64,000 nt of DNA from Halothermothrix sp. (GTDB lineage: Bacteria; Bacillota; Halanaerobiia; DY22613), in contig JAENYK010000018.1 in the NCBI GenBank assembly GCA_016841825.1, positions 1 through 64,000 of the forward strand, written 5' to 3'. The translations under genes and the position numbers were made by a program. The number at the start of each line of letters is the position of its first letter. The first letter of the stretch is position 1. Under the pieces are notes generated by a model. The model saw only the letters and a program-made list of their open reading frames with translations, searched no databases and was not told the origin of the DNA. Below are positions 35,312 through 45,161 of the stretch, piece by piece.

Positions 35312-37288
35312 TTATACTTTAAACCTCTGCACCAGAATCTCTAAATCCTTACTCAAATTAGCTGTAGTCTCTGCCAGACGGGTTATCTCTTCCATTGCAG
35401 CAGCCTGTTCCTCAGTAGAAGCCGATACTTCCTCAGCCGATGCAGCATTCTCTTCCGCAACCTCTGCTATATTTTCCGCGCCTTCTACAATCAAACCCGT
35501 ACTCTGTGCAACATCAGAGGTCATCTCATCCATTGCCTGAACAGCTTTTAAAGTATCCTCAAAAGATTGGAAGATCTCACTGAAGATTGTACCACTCTCA
35601 TTTACAATCTCCTGTCCGAATTGGATCTGTGTTACTCCATCTTCCATAGCACTAGATGCTTTATGAGAATAATCTTGAGTAATATTCACCAACTGGCGAA
35701 TCTTACCTGCAGAAACCGACACCTCCTCAGCAAGGGTTCTGATCTCCCCTGCCACAACCGCAAATCCACGTCCTTCTTCACCAGCTCTAGCTGCTTCAAT
35801 AGCAGCGTTCAATGCCAAAAGATTAGTCTGATTGGCAATACTATCAATGATATTGACAAAATTTCCAATCTCATCAGCTGCTTTGGTCATATCCAGAATT
35901 ACCTGAGTTGAATCAGTAATACTCTGTTGGATCACATCCATCTGTCCAACAACTCGCTCCATAGATCTGGCTCCGAGATCAGCTTTACTCTGAGTATTTC
36001 GAGCTATTCCCTGAACATTTTTACTGGTGTTACTTAGCCCATCAATAGATTTGCTCAGTCCCACTAACTTCTGATTAACCGAATCTATAAACTCAGATTG
36101 TTTATCAGCACCTGCAGCTACCTGTTGGATACTCTCGGCTACCTGATCCGAGATTTGGGCAGACATCTCTGCAGATTCATGAATCTGTTCACTGGTTCTG
36201 GAAACCTGTTCAGAACTTTGCAAAATGTCATTAATCAAATCTCTAAGCCCCGAAGTCATCCCATTAAATGATCGGGCCAATTTACCAATCTCATCAGTAC
36301 TATTAACATTAATCTGTTCCCGCAAATCTCCTTCAGAGATGGCACCTGCAGCCTTGACTACCCGCAATATTTTGCCGGTAATCCAGAAATGGGTAACCAG
36401 TATAGTGACAATCAGAACTATAAAACATGTCAAAATTCCTATCAGCCTGAGACTACCTAATAATCCATAAACATCTTGATAAGCTACTCTTTCAGGTATT
36501 TGAAGTAAAAGGACAGACTTTAACTTAGGTAAGGGCTTAGTAAAGGTCAGACGTTTTTCACCAGCATAACTATATACATCAAATAATAATTCATCAGATT
36601 CAAAGGTCTTTGCAAAAAATTCCTGCTGATCGAATAACTCATCATCAACCTCACTACTTTTGTCAGAAGCTAACACAGCTCCTGTGCTGTTGATTAATAG
36701 CATCGAACCATCATCAACACCATACTGTTGTAATATCGTTGTAAATTGTTTCATGTCAAGAACTAAGGAAAAAACCCCTGCGATCTCATCAGAATAAGAG
36801 AATCTTACAGGAACCGCTAATCGAAATTGATCAGAACGATTTAGAGCCGGAAACCAGGACAACTGATCATCTTCTTTAGTCCTGCTGTACCACAGCTTAT
36901 TTCGCCAATCAGTTTCGGTTGACTCTGTTACTTCAGGATAATTAACATATGTACCATCTTCAGCAATAATCGCAAAACTGCTGATCCATGGATTCTTAGC
37001 CTTGATCTGTTCTAAATCTGTTTTGACAAAATCACCCATTCCAGTTAGAAACAAATCAACAGTATCAGAGGCGGCAATCTCCTCAGTCAAATCTTCAGCT
37101 TCTACCAAAAATCTCTCCAATTCTTCATATGCAGCATCAGTTGCCTTGGTTGTAATAACTTTGATCTTAGCTTCCAAAATTCCTCTGGTACCATTCTGAG
37201 TCACCCAATAGGATAAAGCTAAAGGAATAAAAATCAGTACAAGAACAATAGCCACCAATTTTAAACCCAATTTTGATATATGCCGCAT
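35312..37288 (-). CDS. Methyl-accepting chemotaxis protein
   Basis: 658 residues from the ATG at 37288 (AAAGGAGAGAAG ahead). Membrane segment near 6-27, a large extracellular double-Cache-type sensor (about 30-275), second membrane segment ([17 protein letters not shown]), HAMP, then the methyl-accepting domain whose hairpin tip reads [39 protein letters not shown]. The C-terminus ([17 protein letters not shown]) holds methylation-type sites. It responds to an unknown small ligand, often an amino or organic acid in the Cache class. No CheW/CheA nearby. Confidence 0.93.
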   Translation of the reverse strand: MRHISKLGLKLVAIVLVLIFIPLALSYWVTQNGTRGILEAKIKVITTKATDAAYEELERFLVEAEDLTEEIAASDTVDLFLTGMGDFVKTDLEQIKAKNPWISSFAIIAEDGTYVNYPEVTESTETDWRNKLWYSRTKEDDQLSWFPALNRSDQFRLAVPVRFSYSDEIAGVFSLVLDMKQFTTILQQYGVDDGSMLLINSTGAVLASDKSSEVDDELFDQQEFFAKTFESDELLFDVYSYAGEKRLTFTKPLPKLKSVLLLQIPERVAYQDVYGLLGSLRLIGILTCFIVLIVTILVTHFWITGKILRVVKAAGAISEGDLREQINVNSTDEIGKLARSFNGMTSGLRDLINDILQSSEQVSRTSEQIHESAEMSAQISDQVAESIQQVAAGADKQSEFIDSVNQKLVGLSKSIDGLSNTSKNVQGIARNTQSKADLGARSMERVVGQMDVIQQSITDSTQVILDMTKAADEIGNFVNIIDSIANQTNLLALNAAIEAARAGEEGRGFAVVAGEIRTLAEEVSVSAGKIRQLVNITQDYSHKASSAMEDGVTQIQFGQEIVNESGTIFSEIFQSFEDTLKAVQAMDEMTSDVAQSTGLIVEGAENIAEVAEENAASAEEVSASTEEQAAAMEEITRLAETTANLSKDLEILVQRFKV

Positions 37289-37570
37289 ACACTTCTCTCC
37301 TTTGTATAATTCTTGATAAAAGGGAAACCTACCCTTGTCCATTAGTAACAGGTAGGCCTTACACTCTTATATAGAATATAATTTCGCCAAAACTGAACTA
37401 TTTCCTCTTATTGACCATAATTCTCTGAAATTTTTAGGACTAAAGACCTAGAAGATTTTTATAATTGCTTATAAAAACTATAGAATTTTTGTATTTACTA
37501 TAATTGTAATATTTCCTTCAGAAGGTTATTGATATATATTTGCCTATTATATGGTAATTTAACTTCAAAA

Positions 37571-37601
37571 GCCAAAACCCCTACTACTTAGAGTAGGGGT
37601 T
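37571..37601 (-). terminator. Terminator of the pruA operon
   Basis: Perfect ten-base stem AACCCCTACT/AGTAGGGGTT followed by TTGGCTTTT on the minus strand, 10 nt after the pruA stop. Confidence 0.85.
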
Positions 37602-37610
37602 AGAACTATC

Positions 37611-39242
37611 TTATTCTTCTTCCATAAATGGATAGCGGTAATCTACAGCTGGTACATAAGTCTCCTTAATAGATCGTGGAGAGGTCCACCGAATCATATT
37701 CAATAAACTCCCAGCCTTATCATTTGTCCCGGAAGCTCTTGCACCGCCAAATGGTTGTTGTCCAACTACTGCACCAGTCGGTTTATCATTAATATAGAAG
37801 TTACCCGCAGCATTATTCAACGCTTCAACAGCCAGAGCGATGGCTTTACGATCCTGAGCAAAAATACTACCAGTTAATGCATATGGAGAAGTCTGGTCGC
37901 ATAACTGCATAGTCTCTTCAAATTTGTCAGCATCATAGACATACAGAGTCAGAACTGGACCAAAGATCTCCTCAGCCATAGTTTTAAAGTCTGGAGTTTT
38001 AGCGAGAATTACAGTAGGTTCAATAAAATAACCTATAGAATCATCACAGTTTCCACCTGCCAGAATCTCCGCATCCCCACTCTCTTTTGCATAATCTATA
38101 TACTGTTTAATAGTTCGGAATGCACCTTTATCAATAACTGCATTAAAGAAATTAGTGAAATCTTCCGGATCACCCATCTTAATAGATTTAACTTCAGCAA
38201 TCAGTTTTTCTTTAATCTCTGTCCATAGATTGTCGGGAATATAGGCACGGGATGCAGCAGAGCATTTTTGTCCCTGATATTCAAAAGCTCCCCTAACCAG
38301 AGCGGTAACAACTGAATCAACTTTAGCGGATTTATGGACGAAAACAAAATCTTTACCACCAGTCTCACCAACGATTCTTGGGTAAGAATGATATTTTGCA
38401 ATATTGTTACCCACAGTCTTCCACATATTCTGGAATACTTCGGTAGAACCAGTAAAGTGAATACCAGCCAGTTCTGGACTCGCCATAACCGGATCACCTA
38501 CTTTTGCACCAGATCCCGGAATAAAGTTAATAACACCTGCCGGCAATCCTGCTTCTTCCAACATCTTCATAATAAAGTATGCAGAATAGACTGCAGAAGA
38601 TGCAGGTTTCCAGAGCACAGCATTACCCATCATGGCAGCAGAGGTTGGTAAATTTCCGGCGATGGATGTGAAGTTAAATGGAGTCACTGCGAAAACAAAA
38701 CCCTCTAATGGACGATATTCTGAACGATTCCAGATCCCCTGTGAAGAATAAGGCTGCTCAGCATAAATCTGAGTCGCAAAATAAGCATTATACCGGAAAA
38801 AGTCGATTAATTCACAAGCAGAGTCAATCTCAGCTTGAAACACATTTTTACTCTGACCCAGCATGGTGGCTGCATTCAAAGTAGCTCTCCATGGGCCAGC
38901 CAATAACTCGGCAGCCTTCATAAAGATAGCAAAACGATCTTCCCATGCCATTCTGGCCCATTCTTCTTTAGCTTCCCTGGCAGCTTCAATAGCCATCTCT
39001 ACTTCTTTTGCTCCAGCCTTATGATAAACAGCCAGTTTGTGACCATGATTGTGAGGAATTACACATTCACCCAAATCACCAGTCTTGACCTCTTTGCCTC
39101 CAATAATTAAGGGGATTTCGATCTCCTGATCTTTCAATTCCTTAAGTTTCGCTTTTAACTCTAATTTTTCTGGACTTCCTGCACGATAACCGAGAATTGG
39201 TTCATTGGCAGGCTTCTCCAATTTAAAAAATGCATTAGCCAT
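37611..39242 (-). CDS. pruA: L-glutamate gamma-semialdehyde (P5C) dehydrogenase
   Basis: 543 residues, the length of stand-alone PruA. The aldehyde dehydrogenase fold shows the catalytic Glu in RIVGETGGKDFVFVH and catalytic Cys in YQGQKCSAASRAYIP, plus AVTPFNFTSIAGNLP and PFGGARASGTNDKAG. It oxidises glutamate semialdehyde to glutamate with NAD+, the second step of proline breakdown. It is the last gene of the dehydrogenase operon (57 nt gap) and is the main reason to read the upstream complex as a proline dehydrogenase. Confidence 0.93.
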   Translation of the reverse strand: MANAFFKLEKPANEPILGYRAGSPEKLELKAKLKELKDQEIEIPLIIGGKEVKTGDLGECVIPHNHGHKLAVYHKAGAKEVEMAIEAAREAKEEWARMAWEDRFAIFMKAAELLAGPWRATLNAATMLGQSKNVFQAEIDSACELIDFFRYNAYFATQIYAEQPYSSQGIWNRSEYRPLEGFVFAVTPFNFTSIAGNLPTSAAMMGNAVLWKPASSAVYSAYFIMKMLEEAGLPAGVINFIPGSGAKVGDPVMASPELAGIHFTGSTEVFQNMWKTVGNNIAKYHSYPRIVGETGGKDFVFVHKSAKVDSVVTALVRGAFEYQGQKCSAASRAYIPDNLWTEIKEKLIAEVKSIKMGDPEDFTNFFNAVIDKGAFRTIKQYIDYAKESGDAEILAGGNCDDSIGYFIEPTVILAKTPDFKTMAEEIFGPVLTLYVYDADKFEETMQLCDQTSPYALTGSIFAQDRKAIALAVEALNNAAGNFYINDKPTGAVVGQQPFGGARASGTNDKAGSLLNMIRWTSPRSIKETYVPAVDYRYPFMEEE

Positions 39243-39298
39243 AAACTTACTACCTCCTTAAATATTTTTGTCTAACCACAATTATAAACCTGAACCTA

Positions 39299-40444
39299 TT
39301 AGACAACAGATGGTTCAAGAATTAGTTCACCACGTTCAAAACGACCCAGATCCAGGTCCAACTGTATACTCAACTCTTGACCTGTAATCATCTCAGCCAA
39401 CACAATTCCTACCATTGGTGCAATCATAAACCCATGACCACTAAAACCAACGGCCAGATAAAGGCCTGTAACTTCAGGAATCTCACAGAGAATTGGTTGA
39501 CGATCTGGTGTAATATTATACAGACCAGACCATTGGCGAACTACCCGTAGATGCTTTAATGGAGGAAGAAGCCATGTCGCTTTATCAGCCATCTCCTCCA
39601 AAAACTCCCAGCTGTGACGAATGTTAAAATCCCGTGGTTCATTGGGATCACCAAATCCCATAATAAAACTACCATGAGGACTCTGCTGACAGTAGATATT
39701 ATAAGAGAAAGACATAACCATCGGGCCTTGCAGTGGCTCAACGGGTTCAGTTACCAGAATCTGATGCCGTTCGGAATAAACCGGTATCTCTATTCCTACC
39801 ATTTCGCCAATAAGCTGTGAATATCCTCCCGCAGCATTTACCACTTTTTCGGCAGAAATGAATCCGCGGTTAGTCTCCACACCAACTATTTTTCCTTTTT
39901 CCTGCTTAATTCCAATAACCTCAGTATAGGTATTAATCTCCACTCCCAATCGTTTAGCTGCATCTGCATAAGCCTGAGTGACCAGAAACGGATTGGCATG
40001 ACCATCAGTTGGACAAAAAGCTCCACCCAATAATTTATCGGTATTCAGATAAGAAACAATATCTTTAGCCTCTTCAGGTGTGACCAATCTGGATGGAATA
40101 TCTAAACTATGTTGTAATTCAATATTTTTCTTAAACTGGGTCATCTCCTTTTCAGAATATGCTAAAAGAAGATAACCTTCCTGTTTTAATTCAATATCTC
40201 TTTTGGTCTCCAAGGTCTCATTCATATTTTCAAAGATCTTCATGCTTCCTTTAGCCAGTCGGCAATTCATCTCAGTTCCCCACTGTTGACGAACCCCTGC
40301 GCCACAGCGGCCGGTCGAACCAGAAGCCAGATAATTCTTCTCCAACAAAACAATATCTTTGACCCCTAACTTCGCTAAATTATATGCGACCGAACAACCA
40401 ACAACCCCACCACCAATGACAACTACAGATGCTTTATTTTTCAT
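39299..40444 (-). CDS. FAD-dependent dehydrogenase, catalytic (beta) subunit
   Basis: 381 residues from the ATG at 40444 (GTAGGTGAAG ahead). DAO-family flavoprotein: N-terminal FAD motif VVVIGGGVVGCSVAYNLAKL, GSTGRCGAGVRQQWG and C-terminal GLYLAVGFSGHGFMIAP. The family includes sarcosine/glycine oxidase beta, HcnC and the beta subunit of dye-linked proline dehydrogenase. The companions (two other redox subunits, BFD-type and ferredoxin-type proteins, PruA) favour a multi-subunit proline dehydrogenase; an opine or sarcosine substrate cannot be excluded. Confidence 0.82.
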   Translation of the reverse strand: MKNKASVVVIGGGVVGCSVAYNLAKLGVKDIVLLEKNYLASGSTGRCGAGVRQQWGTEMNCRLAKGSMKIFENMNETLETKRDIELKQEGYLLLAYSEKEMTQFKKNIELQHSLDIPSRLVTPEEAKDIVSYLNTDKLLGGAFCPTDGHANPFLVTQAYADAAKRLGVEINTYTEVIGIKQEKGKIVGVETNRGFISAEKVVNAAGGYSQLIGEMVGIEIPVYSERHQILVTEPVEPLQGPMVMSFSYNIYCQQSPHGSFIMGFGDPNEPRDFNIRHSWEFLEEMADKATWLLPPLKHLRVVRQWSGLYNITPDRQPILCEIPEVTGLYLAVGFSGHGFMIAPMVGIVLAEMITGQELSIQLDLDLGRFERGELILEPSVV

Positions 40445-40709
40445 GATCTTCACCTACCAACTCACCCAGTTTGATACCTCCAACTGGCGGACGATGGGTG
40501 GGAAGCAAAATCTCCTCCATACTTCGACCTGTTGCAGCAGCTATTTCCCGGGCAATTATCTGACTGCAGGTCTTTCCCTGACAGGGACCCATTCCACAGC
40601 GGGAGATACGTTTTATCTCATCCAGAGATGTAAAACCCTCTTTGATAAGTTCACGTACTTCACCAAGGGTCAAATCTTCGCACCGACAGACGATGGTTTT
40701 ATCATCCAT
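40434..40709 (-). CDS. BFD-like [2Fe-2S] subunit
   Basis: 91 residues. The BFD-type cluster ligands are visible: C8-x-C10 (IVCRCEDLTLGEV) and C38-x4-C43 (SRCGMGPCQGKTC). In HcnB and the alpha subunit of proline or opine dehydrogenases this module is fused to the FAD/NAD protein; here it is separate. Its end overlaps the start of the catalytic subunit and its start overlaps the stop of the next-upstream gene, so expression is coupled. Confidence 0.88.
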   Translation of the reverse strand: MDDKTIVCRCEDLTLGEVRELIKEGFTSLDEIKRISRCGMGPCQGKTCSQIIAREIAAATGRSMEEILLPTHRPPVGGIKLGELVGEDHEK

Positions 40710-41206
40710 TATTTTGACCCCCCTACTTGTATATTTCGAACTTCCATCAAGTATTCTTTGGGAACTGCAACTCCTATAACTGCAGTCTTATCCTGAACTT
40801 TACCATCCCGTACTTCGACTATTTTACCTTTGCAGACCTCATGTCCTTCCCGGTTCAATGCTGCGACTTCATCACCCACTACAGGACGTGGTAAGAATTC
40901 ATATGGCATCTTGACAACACCATACTCTTCATCATAAGTCTGATCGAGAACGAAAATAGCCAGACCAGGACAATTACTAATACATAAAGCACAACCGTTA
41001 CATTTATCGAAATCCACATAGGGGATATCGTTAATATCAATCAATTCACTAATAGCTCCACGTTTACAACTATGGTAACAGGGGTCACAGGGAATCTCCT
41101 GAAAACACTCTACCACAGCCACAGGACCTTTAGCCAATCTTTCAGCTGTTGGCATTTTGGATTCCAAATCCTGTTTTGTTGGAATTCCGGTGGACTCTAG
41201 CATCAT
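40709..41206 (-). CDS. 4Fe-4S ferredoxin-type subunit
   Basis: 165 residues. One clear [4Fe-4S] motif (DKCNGCALCISNCPG) and a second cysteine set (IPCDPCYHSCKRGA) that would complete a two-cluster electron wire. Start at ATG 41206 behind GGAGGGG, overlapping the previous stop by 4 nt. It presumably passes electrons from the flavin subunits to an external carrier. Similar small ferredoxins are the delta subunit of archaeal PDH1 complexes. Confidence 0.85.
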   Translation of the reverse strand: MMLESTGIPTKQDLESKMPTAERLAKGPVAVVECFQEIPCDPCYHSCKRGAISELIDINDIPYVDFDKCNGCALCISNCPGLAIFVLDQTYDEEYGVVKMPYEFLPRPVVGDEVAALNREGHEVCKGKIVEVRDGKVQDKTAVIGVAVPKEYLMEVRNIQVGGSK

Positions 41207-42285
41207 GCACCCCTCCTTGTCTTCATAATTCCTGCTCTGATCTTCTCACCAACAGGACCACTGCGTAATACCTGGAGACTGGTCAAAATTTGATCCCGCT
41301 TTTCAAGAATAGGATCTCCGCCATATCCCAGGTCATGGGCTGCACTAATTCCAGCTAACTCTCCTTCAAGCATTGCTGCTGTGGCTTCCTCAACTCCAGC
41401 AGCATCTCCAGCTACATATATACCACCGACTGATGTTTGTAAGTTATCATTCCGCACAGGTACATGACCACCCAATTCAGGTACATAAACCATCTCACAT
41501 TCAGCCTGCCATAACAACTCAACAAGTGGACTCAAACCTACTGCCAGACAAATAGCATCAACATCCAACTCCTGTTCTGTTCCTGGAATATGCTGCCATT
41601 TATCATCCAATTTACAGATAATCGCTCTCTCAACTTTGTCAGTTCCGTGAGCAGATTTGATGGTATGTCCAGTCAAAATCGGAATGCCCAGACGCCGAAC
41701 TTTAGAAGCATGAACCAGATAACCTCCTATTTTGGGACTTCCCTCAATAATTGCTGCGACATCAACTCCAGCCTGCATCAATTGATAAGAAACTATAAGC
41801 CCAATGTTACCTGCTCCAACCATCAATATTCGCTTAGCTGGCACAATACCCGAAACATTCATCAAAGTTTGCACTGCACCAGCACCATATATTCCAGGTA
41901 AGTCGTTATTTTCAAAAGGTAAAAACTTTTCATGAGCACCAGTGGTTACAATGATTATGTCTGCTTTTATTTTCTGCATCTTTTCATTTACTAACACTGT
42001 AACAACCCCATCTTCATAATGCCCCAAAGCTGTTGCAGATAAGAGCACTTCTACATTCTCAAGTTCCTCAATTTTTGCTAACAGGTCATCTGCAATCTTA
42101 AACCCTCTAGTTCCAGCATGTTCTCGCTTAGAGCCGAAGAAACGGTGAGTCTGTTTGATTAACTGGCCGCCCAAAAAATCATCTCTCTCTACCAGGACGA
42201 CCTTTGCCCCTGCCTCACCAGCCCGGATTGCTGCTGCTAATCCCGCCGGTCCACCACCAATTACCAGAACTTCAGTAGATTTCAC
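41203..42285 (-). CDS. NAD(P)/FAD-dependent oxidoreductase, alpha-type subunit
   Basis: 360 residues from the GTG at 42285 (AAAGGTGATACTA ahead). Two dinucleotide folds: FAD motif VLVIGGGPAGLAAAIRAGEA at the N-terminus and NAD motif ILMVGAGNIGLIVSYQLMQA mid-protein; GGIYVAGDAAGVEEATAA binds FAD near the C-terminus. This is the HcnB/proline-dehydrogenase alpha pattern without the BFD tail, which is coded separately. The 3' end overlaps the ferredoxin gene by 4 nt. Confidence 0.87.
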   Translation of the reverse strand: MKSTEVLVIGGGPAGLAAAIRAGEAGAKVVLVERDDFLGGQLIKQTHRFFGSKREHAGTRGFKIADDLLAKIEELENVEVLLSATALGHYEDGVVTVLVNEKMQKIKADIIIVTTGAHEKFLPFENNDLPGIYGAGAVQTLMNVSGIVPAKRILMVGAGNIGLIVSYQLMQAGVDVAAIIEGSPKIGGYLVHASKVRRLGIPILTGHTIKSAHGTDKVERAIICKLDDKWQHIPGTEQELDVDAICLAVGLSPLVELLWQAECEMVYVPELGGHVPVRNDNLQTSVGGIYVAGDAAGVEEATAAMLEGELAGISAAHDLGYGGDPILEKRDQILTSLQVLRSGPVGEKIRAGIMKTRRGA

Positions 42286-42592
42286 TAGTATCACCTTTCC
42301 CTTTTTGCTCTTCTACTCTCATCCCTTCTTTGACTTTGGTAACACAAATTTTGACATTGGGGATTCCATCGACCTTCATCAAACAAGATGAACAGTTACC
42401 AATTGCACAGAATAAACCTCTAGCCCGATGGAACCTCTGGCTTTCGCTAAGCTTGCGAATACCAGCCGCGTGGAGGGCTGCTGCTACCGTCTCTCCTTCA
42501 TAACCCTCAACAGGCTGTCCATTAAAGGTAAAACTCACCTTTTCCCCCCTTGAAAACTCAAGGATAGGATGTTGCTCCAACCTCATCCGCAT
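42272..42592 (-). CDS. [2Fe-2S] ferredoxin-like subunit (HcnA-like)
   Basis: 106 residues with plant-type [2Fe-2S] ligands C-x4-C-x2-C-x11-C (FCAIGNCSSCLMK, then NVKICV), as in HcnA and the gamma-like subunits of related dehydrogenases. First gene of the six-gene operon, behind AAGGAGG; the second ATG (42586) is better spaced and may be the true start. The stop overlaps the next gene by about 14 nt. Confidence 0.87.
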   Translation of the reverse strand: MRMRLEQHPILEFSRGEKVSFTFNGQPVEGYEGETVAAALHAAGIRKLSESQRFHRARGLFCAIGNCSSCLMKVDGIPNVKICVTKVKEGMRVEEQKGKGDTSEIY

Positions 42593-42998
42593 TGACCTCC
42601 TTCCCTTAATGGCTGCTCTGTTTTAGCAGGATTTTCATAGGCATAACTACTGCATTCTCAGGTGCATATACCTTAACTGTAATACTAGAGTTTCGACAAA
42701 GTTCGCTACCTCTATTCTACCACTTTTTTAGCTATAACAAAAGATGCTAAGTTTACTACTTACCACAAACGTTGACAAAGGGTCGTTTATGCCTATGTGA
42801 TAATTGTAAAGTGATTTTAAAAAGTAAGACTATTAGAAATATTCTTCAAAGAATATTTCGCCACCATTCGCCCATAACCTGCCTACAGCGAATAATTTTT
42901 ATAATTTTATTACTTTTCCAAGTATTTTTATTGGGATAAGCACTGATAGTTCTCCTAAACAATACAATGATACAAAAGACTTTTAAGGAGGTTTTGTT
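42593..42998. promoter_or_regulatory. Divergent promoter region between the dehydrogenase operon and the LysM gene
   Basis: No gene. It contains an 11-bp-arm palindrome at 42836-42859 (GAAATATTCTT-CA-AAGAATATTTC), a possible operator for either direction, and the strong AAGGAGG site of the LysM gene at its right end. I could not assign -35/-10 boxes with confidence. Confidence 0.5.
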
Positions 42999-44174
42999 AT
43001 GTCCTGCGATGATAAAAAGAAGCATAAAGACTGTGAAGATTACTGTTCAAAAGATTATAAAGACTGCAAACCTGATGACTGCAAATTCATGTATAATATG
43101 CCCTGTATGATGAAACCAATAATTATGTGTCACTATCACTATTTTATGCGTCCAAGACCATATTTTATGAAACCATGTCCTACTACTTATCCCTATCCAA
43201 TGCCCATGCCTATGCCAAATTGTCGATGGTACACTGTAAGACGGGGAGATACTATGTATAGTATCGCACAACAAAATAATATTCCATTAAATGTTTTAAT
43301 CAATGCCAACCCACAAATTCCAAATCCTGATCTCATTTATCCAGGTCAAAAAATCTGTATTCCCATGCTGATGGGAGTTGAACAACCAGAACAGCTGCCG
43401 ATGATGCCACCCATACAACAGCAGCCGATCACGCTGCCATACACTCCACCAATTGGAATGCCGATAATGCCACCAATGATGCCACCCACTGGAGCACCTG
43501 TAATGCCGCCTATACAGCAACCTACTATGCCGCCAATGACTCCACCCACTGGAGCACCTGTAATGCCGCCTACACAGCAACCTACTATGCCGCCAATGAT
43601 GCCTCCTACAATGCCAACACCTGTTGCTCCAATAATCGAAAGCCCTATGGCAGGTTGTACATGGTACACTGTTAAAAAAGGAGATACCATGTACAAAATC
43701 GCTCAAAAAAATAATATTTCTCTCAATGCACTGATTGCTGCCAATCCACAGATTCAGAACCCTGCTCTAATCTTCCCGGGTCAAGAAATATGTATCCCAA
43801 CAGGTGGTGGAGGGGGAGGTACTGGTACCGGCGGATGTACATGGTATACTGTTAAGAAAGGTGACACCATGTATAAGATCGCCCAAAGTAATAACATCTC
43901 TCTCAATGCACTGATTGCTGCCAATCCACAGATTCAGAACCCTGCTCTAATCCACCCAGGTCAAAAAGTCTGCATCCCTATGGGAAGCGGTGGTAGTAGT
44001 GGTAGTACCAACAATAGTGGTTGTATGTGGTACACTGTTAAAAAAGGAGATACTATGTATAAAATAGCTCAAAAACATAACATCTCTCTCGATACATTGG
44101 TTACTGCCAATCCACAAATTGAAAATCCCGAATTGATTCGTCCAGGCCAGAAAATTTGCATTCCAAATATGTAA
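42999..44174 (+). CDS. LysM-repeat protein, probably spore coat or cell wall
   Basis: 391 residues. An N-terminal stretch rich in Cys, Asp, Lys, His and Met (1-75, no signal peptide) is followed by LysM 1 (RWYTVRRGDTMYSIA), a Pro/Met-rich linker (about 125-215), then three near-identical LysM modules (WYTVKKGDTMYKIAQ), separated by Gly/Ser linkers. LysM binds N-acetylglucosamine in peptidoglycan. The lack of a signal peptide and the Cys-rich start suit a spore coat or cortex-attached protein of the SafA kind. Monocistronic, AAGGAGG ahead, terminator after. Confidence 0.82.
   Translation: MSCDDKKKHKDCEDYCSKDYKDCKPDDCKFMYNMPCMMKPIIMCHYHYFMRPRPYFMKPCPTTYPYPMPMPMPNCRWYTVRRGDTMYSIAQQNNIPLNVLINANPQIPNPDLIYPGQKICIPMLMGVEQPEQLPMMPPIQQQPITLPYTPPIGMPIMPPMMPPTGAPVMPPIQQPTMPPMTPPTGAPVMPPTQQPTMPPMMPPTMPTPVAPIIESPMAGCTWYTVKKGDTMYKIAQKNNISLNALIAANPQIQNPALIFPGQEICIPTGGGGGGTGTGGCTWYTVKKGDTMYKIAQSNNISLNALIAANPQIQNPALIHPGQKVCIPMGSGGSSGSTNNSGCMWYTVKKGDTMYKIAQKHNISLDTLVTANPQIENPELIRPGQKICIPNM
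43482..43601 (+). repeat. Two tandem 60-bp repeats in the LysM linker
   Basis: Unit begins CCACCCACTGGAGCACCTG at 43482 and again at 43542, nearly identical. They code the PPTGAPVMPP-type linker and can change length by slippage. Confidence 0.8.
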
Positions 44175-44178
44175 TAAT

Positions 44179-44203
44179 CGCCCTATCTGGGCGTTTTTTT
44201 TTT
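44179..44203 (+). terminator. Terminator of the LysM gene
   Basis: CGCCC-TATCT-GGGCG stem followed by ten T. Confidence 0.85.
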
Positions 44204-44254
44204 GAGTAACTAAAACTCATATGGCCAAGAAGATAATCAGGAGCCAGATTAAGA

Positions 44255-44281
44255 TAAAAAATCGCCCTTATCGAGCGATTT
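44255..44281 (-). terminator. Terminator candidate of the phospholipase-like gene
   Basis: AATCG-C stem with GCGATT, followed on the minus strand by TTTTTATC; about 95 nt after the stop. Confidence 0.55.
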
Positions 44282-44376
44282 ATGAGATCAATTCTAATAT
44301 ATAGTTAATTTTTCCTCAGTTTAACATCAATCGATTAATAATAAACTATTGTACCAATCAGATTTATCCCCGACAA

Positions 44377-44934
44377 TTATCCAATGTTATGCGTAACGGT
44401 AACACAAGCTTCTTCAAACAATTTTTCCGCACTAATCATACAGATTTCAAATGAAAAACTAAGATCATTAATGATAGAATAGGGTTTATTGATATACAAT
44501 TTGTGTTTGTAATTAAATATTTCCTGAAATGAAATCTGACTATAATCTGCATAGCTAACCTGAAAAAATTCTCTGGATAATTTTTTTGCAATTTTGTGAA
44601 CCCTATTCTCATACCTTAGATGTGGCAATATTTCTATTTTTAGGTTCTCACAATTATGGGCTGTGCAAAAATAATCGCAGAGAAAATGTAAGACCACCCC
44701 CAACTCCTCACTAAAGTATTCCAGATTATTGATGGGGTCAATGTTACAAACCTTTTCCCACTGTTTGTAAAACTGGTCTATCTTCTCATCCTTAAAGTGT
44801 GAGATTTGTGTTTTTACAAAATCCGGTTTAACACTTCCCCATACCAGGTGCCTTCTTGACAACTTGATTCCCAACTTTTCTTCTAATCGTTGATGTACCA
44901 TCTTCGCCAGCAATCTGTGGGTAAATGAGTTCAT
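44377..44934 (-). CDS. Zinc-dependent phospholipase C-like protein
   Basis: 185 residues from the ATG at 44934 (GAGGTGG ahead). Pattern of the zinc-dependent phospholipase C/S1-P1 nuclease superfamily: an early His (FTHRLLAKMV), WGSVKPDF, ELGVVLHFLCDYFCTAHNC with several His/Asp ligands, and later NRVHKIAKKL. No signal peptide. Such short members are common in anaerobic Bacillota; substrate unproven. Confidence 0.75.
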   Translation of the reverse strand: MNSFTHRLLAKMVHQRLEEKLGIKLSRRHLVWGSVKPDFVKTQISHFKDEKIDQFYKQWEKVCNIDPINNLEYFSEELGVVLHFLCDYFCTAHNCENLKIEILPHLRYENRVHKIAKKLSREFFQVSYADYSQISFQEIFNYKHKLYINKPYSIINDLSFSFEICMISAEKLFEEACVTVTHNIG

Positions 44935-45111
44935 AATAACCACCTCATCATTTTCTCTTACTTATATCATAACAATTTTTGTCGATGGTTATGTTAGAAG
45001 AAAATTGCCCTGCTGTAAATTTTCCACTACTTTTTATTGAAACTAGCATTTATCTAGCGATTAATCAAACATAGGGTAATTTTTACAAACAACAATTACT
45101 AATTTTACCAT

Positions 45112-45149
45112 AAAAACAGGCATTCTCAAAGAATTTAAAAACACCTGTC
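45112..45149 (-). terminator. Weak terminator candidate after sbcC
   Basis: Stem ACAGG/CCTGT enclosing ATTCT/AGAAT, then TTTTTA on the minus strand. Confidence 0.4.
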
Positions 45150-45161
45150 TCATCCTGTCAT

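Noticed and set aside
43296-43706. Two long minus frames opposite the LysM gene
   Set aside because: They mirror the repetitive Pro/Met-rich linker codons and lack ribosome sites.
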